The position numbers were made by a program, and so were the translations under genes. This document shows positions 35,559-45,100 of a stretch of DNA of 64,000 bases, piece after piece. Each line of letters starts with the position of its first letter. Position 1 is the first letter of the stretch. Source of the DNA: an uncultured Pseudomonadota bacterium (GTDB lineage: Bacteria; Myxococcota_A; UBA796; SXON01); the NCBI GenBank assembly GCA_903900265.1, contig CAIUMM010000031.1, positions 47,167 to 111,166 of the forward strand, in the 5' to 3' direction. The notes beneath the pieces are model-generated. The model was not told where the DNA came from. It searched no databases and saw nothing but the letters and a program-made list of their open reading frames with translations.

Positions 35559-37184
35559 TCACCGAGTAGAACGCCGACGCCGCGCGACGGTCGCCGCGAG
35601 CACGCTCAGGCCGCCGAGCACCCCCAACGCGCCGCCTCCCGTGGCCGGAGCCGCACTGCACGCGCAGCCGCCCTTCTCGTTCCCGGCGCCCTTTCCGTTG
35701 CCGTTCCCGGCGCCCGCCGTATCTTCGGTGCCGCTGCCGGTGTCAACCGGCGCGGACGGCAGGATCGAGGCGTCCCAGCTGTAGTCGCGCTTGGTCTCGG
35801 AGCCGGAGAGCGGAGAGACAATCAAGTAGACATCTTCTGCGCCGATGGCGTCCATCGTGACCTGACCTGACCCGCCGGTGACCACGCTGGAGACGCTGCG
35901 AAGCACGGTGTTGCCGCTGCGCTCGGCGAGCACCACCGCCCAGTCTACGTCCGCGTCGCCTGCAAAGTCGACCACGAGATCGCCTTCCCCGGCGCCGGCT
36001 TCGATACGGATGTAGTTTTGACCGTAGCCCTGCGGCCGCGAGCCACCCGCGCCCTCGCCGCTCGCGGGGAGGGTGTCCACGCGCGCTTCGATGTTGATGG
36101 AGGGAAGGACGCTGCTTTGATCATAGTCCATGGCCGCGTTGCGCGTGATGAAGTCGATGTAGACCGACCGCCAGTCGAGCCCGAGATCGTTCACCATCTC
36201 CTCGGCGCCGTAGGAGTACTGCGCGCGCACGGACTCCGCGTTCTCCCACGTCTGGCGGACAACGTCCCCACCACCCTGCCAATTATCAAGGTACAGACCC
36301 CAGATCATCATCCCGTACATATGGTAAAACACGTCCTGATCGCTCTGGCTAGACGCGCCCAAGGCGATGTACGGCTGCTGGCTGTACCCAGTGACGTAGT
36401 CCGCCCAATTCGTGCTGGTCCGCACCACGCCCTGCACGTACGTAGCGGTCGCCTCCCACCACCACTCTTCGGGGGCAAAGCTGGTGTTGAACTGCAAGGA
36501 GTGGTTGAACTCGTGGGCCGCCATCTCGTGGGTCCAGGAGCCAGCGGAGACCACGTCTTTGCCGACGACGATGTAGGGCGCGTAGACGCCGCCGCAGCTA
36601 TCCACGGTGGTGTAAGCGCCGCCCATGTTCTGGTCGCTGACCATCACCAACATCAGGTAGCGGCCATCGGTAGAAGGCGCGTTCCAGCCGAGCTCCTCGA
36701 CCTCGGCGGTGTAGGCGAATTCAAGGTCGGCCAGAAAGGCCTCAGCAGCGGACTGGTTGGTGGAGCCGGTGTTCCACTCCACGACAAAATGGTCACCGAA
36801 TACCTGATTTTCTTCTTGCTGGCCGAAGCAGCTGTCGCTCGCGAAGCTGCTGGGCGGCGCGGCGGAGGACGTAGCCTCCTGCAGCGACGCAGCGGACGGG
36901 GGGAGCGGTTCGAGAAGATCGGCCTTGAACGGCGCGAGCACCGCGGTCATCCGCGAGCGCTCAGCGGGCGTGAAGATCTCCCAATTCTGCTTCAACGTCA
37001 GGATCAAGCCGGTCAGACATTCTGCGTTGCCCGATTCGGCGTCAAACCGCGTTAGGAGTCCATCATGCAGCGCGACACGATCCGCCCCCGAGAGCGATCC
37101 CGAAACCTGCGAGCTCCCTGCATTTTGCGGCAAAGCGAGCGCGGCGTGGGGCAGGCCAAGGATGGGGAGCAGAAGTCCAAACAT
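35559..37184 (-). CDS. Secreted zinc metalloprotease with sorting tail
   Basis: A 541-residue exported protein. The signal peptide is MFGLLLPILGLPHAALA. The catalytic zinc motif HEFNH (HExxH) occurs in HEMAAHEFNHSLQF, followed 18 residues later by a glutamate-containing WWWEATATYVQG that could supply the third ligand, a gluzincin-like arrangement. A beta-rich C-terminal domain follows (about 385-480). A TAGAGNGNGKGAGNEKGG linker leads into a Cys-containing CACS segment, a hydrophobic helix and ARRRRSTR, a MYXO-CTERM-like tail. ATG 37184 gives the signal peptide at the very N-terminus; the frame is open to 37340. Substrate unknown. Confidence 0.85.
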   Translation of the reverse strand: MFGLLLPILGLPHAALALPQNAGSSQVSGSLSGADRVALHDGLLTRFDAESGNAECLTGLILTLKQNWEIFTPAERSRMTAVLAPFKADLLEPLPPSAASLQEATSSAAPPSSFASDSCFGQQEENQVFGDHFVVEWNTGSTNQSAAEAFLADLEFAYTAEVEELGWNAPSTDGRYLMLVMVSDQNMGGAYTTVDSCGGVYAPYIVVGKDVVSAGSWTHEMAAHEFNHSLQFNTSFAPEEWWWEATATYVQGVVRTSTNWADYVTGYSQQPYIALGASSQSDQDVFYHMYGMMIWGLYLDNWQGGGDVVRQTWENAESVRAQYSYGAEEMVNDLGLDWRSVYIDFITRNAAMDYDQSSVLPSINIEARVDTLPASGEGAGGSRPQGYGQNYIRIEAGAGEGDLVVDFAGDADVDWAVVLAERSGNTVLRSVSSVVTGGSGQVTMDAIGAEDVYLIVSPLSGSETKRDYSWDASILPSAPVDTGSGTEDTAGAGNGNGKGAGNEKGGCACSAAPATGGGALGVLGGLSVLAATVARRRRSTR

Positions 37185-37255
37185 GAGGCACCAAAGTTGC
37201 CGACGAGTTTCACCCGAAAGTCCCCGACCCGGGGTCAAGATATCGCAACGACTCC

Positions 37256-38509
37256 CTACGGCGTGCGCGTGGTCGTCACGCGCAGTCCGCCGTCCGGGAC
37301 AGCGACGATGCGCGTCTGCATCGGGCGGTCGGCAAACCAACGGGGCTCGTCCGGAATCATGTCCAGCACGGCGGCGTCGCCCTCCCAGCGCGCGACGACA
37401 TGACCGACGCCGTGCCCCTCTTGACCAGCGATGTCCACCACAAAGCGCGAGCGCGCCTCCCCATCAAACCTACGGCGTAGGTCTGGGATCGCCGGCTGGA
37501 ACACCACGCGGGTGACGGGGAACTCCAAACCCGCTTGATTCACTTCGGCGCGATCCAGCTCGCCCGCCACGAAGTGGTAGCGCAGCGTCGTCACCGGGCC
37601 AGAGCGCACCACCCAGCCGGCGCCGGCGTCCACCCAAGACTCGACCGCCTCGGTCGGCCACGACGTGTCCCCGCCCGGGCGCGTCAACGTGAAGCCGCCC
37701 GCGTCGGCCCCCGCGCGCTCGATAAAGTTGGTGATCGCGATGCCCCCCTGCGTCTGCGCGAGCAGGAACTTCATGGGGTACAAGCCGAGCAGCTTGCGAA
37801 TCTTCTGCGGCACGCCGCCGATGCTGACCTCGGCCTCGCCGCCGGGAGAGTACAGATGAATGTCAAGCAGCGCCGCCAGTGACGGGCGACTGTGGCCCAT
37901 CGTGTTGCCGTTCCGCGGCTTGGCGGGCTCGGTGGGCATGGCGCCGCGGTAGTGCGCGTCTACGGCCTCGCCGCGCGGGTTCGTATACTGAAAGCGGAGG
38001 TCTGCGACCGCGCCCTCGGACTGGTCCGTGACAGTGACCGCTCCGGCGTTGCGCGGCACCGGGATCTCCGGGACCCAGGAGCGGATGTCCGTGACCCCGG
38101 CGGTGATCGTCTGCACAAAATCCGTGCTTGCATCCTTCGCGATCCAGATCGGAGTCGCTGCCCCCGAGGACGGGTCCGGAATGTCGATCCGCGCGTACTC
38201 GTGCATGATCCAATCGGGATGCTCGGTCTCGAGCACGACGTCGAGCGCGTAGCGGAGGCCCCAGACCTGAAGCGGGATGACCACCGGGCCATCCGGCGCA
38301 GGCTGCGTGTAGGACACCGCGGCGGGCTCGAACAGCTCGTAGGCCTGACGCTCAGCGCCGACGACCACGGGCGGGCCGGGGAGCACGTTGCGGAGGCCGC
38401 AGCCGCTCAACCCCGAGACGAACGCGGAAGCGAGGAGCAAGGAGCAACCGGCGCTCGGGCGGCCGACGCGGAGGAGGGGCATGTCGAGGAGCATCAAGGA
38501 GCGCATCAT
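37256..38509 (-). CDS. Lipoprotein of unknown function, paired with a sulfatase
   Basis: A 417-residue predicted lipoprotein: a positively charged start, a hydrophobic stretch and lipobox LSGC in ASAFVSGLSGCGLRNVLPG (lipidated Cys at about 37). The mature part is beta-rich without a recognised domain. One stretch (IPLQVWGLRYALDVVLETEH then PDWIMHEYARIDIP) could form a sheet-type binding domain. The start overlaps the stop of the sulfatase gene (ATGA), so the two are coupled and may act together in the cell envelope. The frame is intact and GC-rich like its neighbours. Confidence 0.75.
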   Translation of the reverse strand: MMRSLMLLDMPLLRVGRPSAGCSLLLASAFVSGLSGCGLRNVLPGPPVVVGAERQAYELFEPAAVSYTQPAPDGPVVIPLQVWGLRYALDVVLETEHPDWIMHEYARIDIPDPSSGAATPIWIAKDASTDFVQTITAGVTDIRSWVPEIPVPRNAGAVTVTDQSEGAVADLRFQYTNPRGEAVDAHYRGAMPTEPAKPRNGNTMGHSRPSLAALLDIHLYSPGGEAEVSIGGVPQKIRKLLGLYPMKFLLAQTQGGIAITNFIERAGADAGGFTLTRPGGDTSWPTEAVESWVDAGAGWVVRSGPVTTLRYHFVAGELDRAEVNQAGLEFPVTRVVFQPAIPDLRRRFDGEARSRFVVDIAGQEGHGVGHVVARWEGDAAVLDMIPDEPRWFADRPMQTRIVAVPDGGLRVTTTRTP

Positions 38510-40014
38510 TGAACGTATCCCAGCGCGCGCAGGGCATCGGTGTTCACCGCAGCGTCCATCGGCGCGGGTTCAGCCACCGTCTGGCTCGCTTGCCAGCCCG
38601 CCGCTACCCCCTGCAGCGCTTGGATCCATGGCGCAGCGGGCACGGCCGAGCGCTGCTCAGGGTCCACGGCGAGGTCATAGGCCTCGGAGGTCCCATCTTC
38701 GCCGAGGATCAGCGCGTGGGGGAACTGCACAAACGCCCGACGGATCCGGTCGAACTTGGCGGTTACCGCCGGGCTTTCTCCTTCCCGTTTGCGCGCGTAG
38801 TAGCTCTCGGTGACTTGCACCCCGGCGCTCCCGGTGTCCGCTGCGTCCGAGAGCGCCGGCAACCCCGCGGCCGCGAGGATCAGCCGCGCGACGTCGTGAT
38901 GCTGAAGCGGCGAGGCGTCCCGACCCGGCGTGAAGCCGGGCCCGCGGATCAGCAGCGGCACGTGGATCACCTGCTCGTAGACATCCTTGGAGTGCTCGAC
39001 CAGGTCGTGCTCCCCGAGGTACTCCCCGTGGTCGGCGAGCACGAACACGTAGTCGTTGTCGTCCACCCCGAGGGACGGCAGCGCGTCGAAGAGCGCGCCC
39101 AGCTGCTCGTCCATGAAGCGGATCTCGCTGTCGTAGGCCTCGTTCCAGCTGGCGACGATCTCGGGCGACACCGTGTGGTGCAGCATCAGGCGATCGGTCA
39201 CTCTGTCCCACCCTCGATGGCGCGGGAGGGAGTCCCGAAGGATCTTGGCGGGGTTCTTGACGTACCCATCGCGTAAATGCCACGGCGTATGCGGATCAAT
39301 GTAGTTCAAGAACAAGAACATGCCGCCCTCCCGCGGACGCCCCAGCGCGGCCTTGGCGAGCTGGGTGATGCGGTCGGCGGTAGGGTCGATGGTCCCATCG
39401 GCTCCCTTGGGAAGATCCTCGCACATCCAGACGTCAAAGCCCTGCGACAACCCCCAGCCGCTGTCCAGAAACGCCTTGTTCGCGGCGACGCCGACGGTGC
39501 GGTAGCCCGCCTTCCGGAGCGCGCGGGCCACGGTCGCCGAGCCCGTCGCTAACGGCGCGGCCTCGGCCTCTACCGAGAGCGGAACCCCGTGGGCGCCGTG
39601 CGCGATCGGCCACTGGCCGGTGAACAAGGAGGCGTGTGACGGGAGCGTCCACGGGCCATCGGCGCGAAACTGGTCATACACCCTTGCCTTCTGGGACCAG
39701 GCATCGAGGTTCGGGCTGGTCTCCCCCGCATAGCCGTACACGCCGAGCCGGTCCAAGCGGGTGGTGTCGAGCACGATCACGACGATGTCCGGCGTGGACG
39801 CCGGCTCCCAGATCCGCGGCGCACGCCCCATCGCCTGTCCCAACAACGTGGCGTCGGCCGCGTACTGTTCGTCATCGGGCCGCCAGACCGGAAAACTCCG
39901 CGCTGCTCGCGGGACAAAGCCGACGCGGACCGCGACCGCGCCCAACGCAAGCACAGCGATGGCGACGGCCAGCATGGGCTTCCACCGGGGCACAAGAAGA
40001 TCCGCGTAGGACAT
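38506..40014 (-). CDS. Membrane-anchored sulfatase-family enzyme (alkaline phosphatase superfamily)
   Basis: A 502-residue protein with an N-terminal membrane helix (about 14-36), then a sulfatase fold. The metal-binding start is DIVVIVLDTTRLDRLGVYGY. The nucleophile region reads DGPWTLPSHASLFTGQWPIA: Thr stands where sulfatases have Cys/Ser (C/S-x-P-x-R), as in LtaS-like phosphotransferases and many uncharacterised members. The second metal site is VLADHGEYLGEHDLVEHSKD. With no C/S-x-P-x-R motif, classical formylglycine sulfatase activity is unlikely; a phosphodiesterase or phosphoethanolamine-type transferase is possible. It is coupled to a downstream lipoprotein gene. Confidence 0.85.
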   Translation of the reverse strand: MSYADLLVPRWKPMLAVAIAVLALGAVAVRVGFVPRAARSFPVWRPDDEQYAADATLLGQAMGRAPRIWEPASTPDIVVIVLDTTRLDRLGVYGYAGETSPNLDAWSQKARVYDQFRADGPWTLPSHASLFTGQWPIAHGAHGVPLSVEAEAAPLATGSATVARALRKAGYRTVGVAANKAFLDSGWGLSQGFDVWMCEDLPKGADGTIDPTADRITQLAKAALGRPREGGMFLFLNYIDPHTPWHLRDGYVKNPAKILRDSLPRHRGWDRVTDRLMLHHTVSPEIVASWNEAYDSEIRFMDEQLGALFDALPSLGVDDNDYVFVLADHGEYLGEHDLVEHSKDVYEQVIHVPLLIRGPGFTPGRDASPLQHHDVARLILAAAGLPALSDAADTGSAGVQVTESYYARKREGESPAVTAKFDRIRRAFVQFPHALILGEDGTSEAYDLAVDPEQRSAVPAAPWIQALQGVAAGWQASQTVAEPAPMDAAVNTDALRALGYVQ

Positions 40015-40022
40015 CGGGCGCC

Positions 40023-40036
40023 GCTAACCGGTTAGC
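40023..40036. promoter_or_regulatory. Perfect 14-bp palindrome between divergent genes
   Basis: GCTAACCGGTTAGC lies 9 nt upstream of the sulfatase start, in the 174-nt divergent space before the prolyl oligopeptidase gene. It could bind a dimeric regulator. Apart from this and the 12-bp repeats at 40081-40116, the space shows nothing clear. Confidence 0.45.
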
Positions 40037-40080
40037 CAAACGGCCTCGGAGACCGCATGCGCATTCCACTCTTGATCCCT

Positions 40081-40116
40081 GCTCGCTCCCCTGCTCGTTC
40101 CCCTGCTCGTTCCCCT
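40081..40116 (+). repeat. Three tandem 12-bp repeats at the 5' end of the prolyl oligopeptidase frame
   Basis: GCTCGCTCCCCT, GCTCGTTCCCCT, GCTCGTTCCCCT. They are in frame with the gene that follows (period Ala-Arg-Ser-Pro), but lie upstream of its preferred start. Confidence 0.85.
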
Positions 40117-40188
40117 GCCCCCTCCCACGCCCGCTCGGGTGTCAACTCCCAAGCCTACGCCCATTTTCGGGCGCTCAGCATCCGCGCG

Positions 40189-42333
<2,145 letters not shown>

Positions 42334-42345
42334 GCCAGCGACCTC

Positions 42346-42380
42346 CGGGGCTCCGCGGCGGCATCGCCCCGCGGGCCCCG
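42346..42380. terminator. GC-rich hairpin between convergent genes
   Basis: CGGGGC-T-CCGCGG (42346-42358) pairs with CCGCGG-GCCCCG (42369-42380), with one bulged base and a 10-nt loop. There is no T-run, so it is a putative factor-assisted or bidirectional terminator for the prolyl oligopeptidase and oxygenase genes. Confidence 0.5.
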
Positions 42381-42390
42381 CGCGCCGGTG

Positions 42391-43353
42391 TCACTCGACG
42401 CCGATCTCGCGCAGGCGCTGGTGGAAGAAGTCGCGGGTGCGAACCGCTGCGGCGTCTCCGGACATTGGCGTCAGCATCGCATCCGGATGGGGGTGCAAGA
42501 AGAACGGCATCGACAAGCGCGCGCCGTCCTGACCGCCGCCCCGCGGGTTCACCACGCGGTGCGTGGTCGCCGGCAAGCGCCGCCCGGTGAGCAGCTGCAT
42601 CATGTCGCCGGTGTCGCACACCATCGTGTCCGGGGGAACCTCCACCGCCATCCACTCGCCGTCGCGCGTCAGCAGCTCCAATCCGGGCTTCGTCGACACC
42701 GGGAGCACGGTGAGCAGGTTGATGTCCTCATGAGCGGCGGCGCGGATCGCGCCTTCGGGAAGCTGCTCGCCCAAGCTCGGGTAATGGATGATGCGAAGCA
42801 CGCTGTTGCCGTCGTGGGTCAAGCGCGAGAAGAACGCCTCGTCTTTGCCGAGGTAGACACCGACCGCGGAGAGCAGCTGGTTCGCAAAGCCTTCCAACGC
42901 GTTGAACAGCCCGAGAAAGGTGTCCTGAAACGCGGGGAGCTCTTTGGGAAACTGGTTCGGCGGTACATCGCCCGAGAGGTGCAGCGCGTGCTCGGCGCCG
43001 AGCTCACGCCCGACATGCCAGAACTCCTTGAGGTCACCGATCGGGTGGTCCTTTGCGTGCTCCACGCCGAAGCTGGTGAAGCCACGCTGACGACCGTCGT
43101 GGGGCGTCTCGTACTGGCGCTTCACGCTCTCCGGGAGGGCAAAAGTCTGTTCAGCGAGCTGATAGGCCTGGGCGAGCAGCTCGGGGGCGATGCCGTGGCC
43201 GGTCACCGCGACGAACCCGAAGCGCTCGAGCCCCTCGCCCAACACCGCGATGAAGGCGGCGCGGCGAGCCTGAGCATCCGGCGCATCTGGCGCATCCGGG
43301 TTTCGAGCATCAAGGAAGTCGCGAAGGTCAACGACAGGCACACGATCGAGCAT
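42391..43353 (-). CDS. 2-oxoglutarate/Fe(II) oxygenase, isopenicillin N synthase-like
   Basis: A 320-residue dioxygenase. The DIOX_N part starts VPVVDLRDFLDARN and includes GFVAVTGHGIAPELL. The iron ligands are HxD in AAHEDINLLTVLP and the distal His in PATTHRVVNP. The 2-oxoglutarate-binding Arg lies in ARLSMPFFLHP. The substrate is unknown; the family covers antibiotic, hormone and small-molecule hydroxylases. A 9-bp direct repeat gives the short DAPDAPDA run near residue 20. It is the last gene of a leftward six-gene run. Confidence 0.9.
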   Translation of the reverse strand: MLDRVPVVDLRDFLDARNPDAPDAPDAQARRAAFIAVLGEGLERFGFVAVTGHGIAPELLAQAYQLAEQTFALPESVKRQYETPHDGRQRGFTSFGVEHAKDHPIGDLKEFWHVGRELGAEHALHLSGDVPPNQFPKELPAFQDTFLGLFNALEGFANQLLSAVGVYLGKDEAFFSRLTHDGNSVLRIIHYPSLGEQLPEGAIRAAAHEDINLLTVLPVSTKPGLELLTRDGEWMAVEVPPDTMVCDTGDMMQLLTGRRLPATTHRVVNPRGGGQDGARLSMPFFLHPHPDAMLTPMSGDAAAVRTRDFFHQRLREIGVE

Positions 43354-43394
43354 GGGACGTTCTCCAGTCAGGATGGCTGCGCCGCGTTAGCCGG

Positions 43395-44177
43395 TCAGCC
43401 CCGGAAAAGCTCGCAGACAGCGGCGCGGACTACATTTGGCAAGTCGGGGTAGCTGTGCGCGCGAAACAGCTTGCCTCGCCCCGCAACGGCCATCGCCTTG
43501 CAGTTGCGCGCGCCGGCGGGGTTGTAGTCACCGAGGTGAACCACATGCAACCTCGGGAAGCGTGCTGCGGTAGGGACAGGATCTGCGCCGATGTTCGCGC
43601 ACCCATCGGTGAACAGCAAGGCGACCCGCTCGCGCCGGCGCGCGCGCCCAAGCTCGTCCAGCCCCGCAGCGAGCCCCGCTTCGATGTTGGTGTACCCGCG
43701 CGCGGGGACCTCCAGCACCCGCCGGACCAGCTCTCGGAGCGGCACCGCTTCGCCCACGCGCACCACGCGATGCGCGCGCGTGTCGAACGCCACCACGGCG
43801 ACGTGCTCCAAGCGCATCCGCAGGATCGCCGTAGCCAGCGCGACTATCGCTACTTTCTCGCCGGTCATCGAGAGCGACATGTCGAGGACCACGACCACAT
43901 CGGCCTCGCGCGGCTCCCGCCTCGAGACCCGCAGGTCGGTCGGGCGGAGGGCGGCCAGATCGGGCCCGGCGATCTCCAGCGTGCGCTCCACGTCGAGATC
44001 TCCAGCGGCCGGCCACGCGTCCTCCAGCGCCCGCGTCGGGCGCGCTGCGTGCCGAACCAGCAGGCGCGCGCGCTCCAAAATGTCCCGGATCATCGCCGCC
44101 GTGGTGGGCTGGCGAAGGCGGTTCATCGCCGGATCGGCGGGCCCGTGTACCCCCCACTCACCCGGACGTGCGCTCAC
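43395..44177 (-). CDS. VWA-domain protein paired with MoxR
   Basis: A 260-residue protein with a von Willebrand factor A domain (about 90-255). The metal-ion-dependent adhesion site DxSxS is present in VVVVLDMSLSMTGEKVAI, with the later Thr in ARGYTNIEAGLAAG and Asp in LLFTDGCANIGADP. It has no signal peptide and is therefore cytoplasmic. MoxR-VWA pairs act as metal-insertion or complex-remodelling chaperones; the oxygenase gene 41 nt downstream could be a client. The start is uncertain: GTG 44177 or ATG 44126. Confidence 0.85.
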   Translation of the reverse strand: MSARPGEWGVHGPADPAMNRLRQPTTAAMIRDILERARLLVRHAARPTRALEDAWPAAGDLDVERTLEIAGPDLAALRPTDLRVSRREPREADVVVVLDMSLSMTGEKVAIVALATAILRMRLEHVAVVAFDTRAHRVVRVGEAVPLRELVRRVLEVPARGYTNIEAGLAAGLDELGRARRRERVALLFTDGCANIGADPVPTAARFPRLHVVHLGDYNPAGARNCKAMAVAGRGKLFRAHSYPDLPNVVRAAVCELFRG

Positions 44178-44242
44178 CGCCCCGACGGGGTCGGCAGGGT
44201 CGGCCGCGGCACCATCGACTGGGAGGGGCGTCGGCGCCGGGC

Positions 44243-45073
44243 TCAGCGGCCCGCGCGCGCCCCCGTCCCTTTTTTTCGGAGGTCATCCAGAACGGTGGCG
44301 AGCCGGACGTTGTGTGGATCGGCGAGCTCCACGCGATGCGGAAGCGCGAGCGCCGCAGCGCGGAAGAGCGCGTCGTCGAGGCTCTCGGCGGTACGCGCGA
44401 GGTGTGCGGCGAGATCCGCGATGGCGATCGCCGCCCGAACGCTCGCGCCACGGCGGATTCGAGGGTCCGAGCGGGTGGCGCGCACGAGCGCAACGGCCCC
44501 CTCGATCAGCGCGGCATCGGGCGCGCCATAGCAATTCAACCGAACGATCTCGCGCTCCTCGGCCTCCTCAGCGTGGTCCAAGCGCACCAGCTCAAAGCGG
44601 TCGAGCAGCGCCTCGGACAAGGCGCCCGTCGCCACAAACTCACCGGGATTTTGGGTGGCGATCACCCCGAAGCCCGGCGAAGCCCGCACCTCGCCGAGCA
44701 TCGGGACCACGATCATGCCTTCGTCCATCGCGGGCAGCAGCACGTTTTGCACGCCTTCCGGCATGCGGTTCAGCTCGTTGATGAACAAAACCGCGCCCTC
44801 ACGCATCGCCCGAAGCAGCGGTCCGTCGATGAAGCTCTCCGCGCGGTAGCCGTGCTGGAGGACCATCGGGGGATCGAACTGCCCGACCAGCCGCGCCTCG
44901 CTGTAGCGGCCATCGCCGTCCACGCGCACAAAACCTCGGGCCGCCTCCGCGCAGACCGAGCGGGCCAGCGCGGTTTTGCCCACCCCCACCGGCCCCTCAA
45001 GCAGCACGTGGCGCCCCACGGCGATGCAGGCCCGCAGGGCTTCCAACTCCAGATGACGACCGACGAGCGACAT
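44243..45073 (-). CDS. MoxR-like AAA+ ATPase
   Basis: A 276-residue AAA+ ATPase of the MoxR group. Walker A is LLEGPVGVGKTALARSV (about 24-40), Walker B AVLFINELNRMPEGVQN (about 93-110), sensor 1 VIATQNPGEF and the Arg-finger region ALSEALLDRFELV. MoxR proteins remodel or load cofactors into partner complexes together with VWA proteins, and a VWA gene follows 65 nt downstream. It starts 27 nt after the GGDEF-EAL gene, so it may be cotranscribed with the c-di-GMP genes upstream. Confidence 0.93.
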   Translation of the reverse strand: MSLVGRHLELEALRACIAVGRHVLLEGPVGVGKTALARSVCAEAARGFVRVDGDGRYSEARLVGQFDPPMVLQHGYRAESFIDGPLLRAMREGAVLFINELNRMPEGVQNVLLPAMDEGMIVVPMLGEVRASPGFGVIATQNPGEFVATGALSEALLDRFELVRLDHAEEAEEREIVRLNCYGAPDAALIEGAVALVRATRSDPRIRRGASVRAAIAIADLAAHLARTAESLDDALFRAAALALPHRVELADPHNVRLATVLDDLRKKGTGARAGR

Positions 45074-45100
45074 GCGGAGCGGCTATTCAGAAACTGGGGA

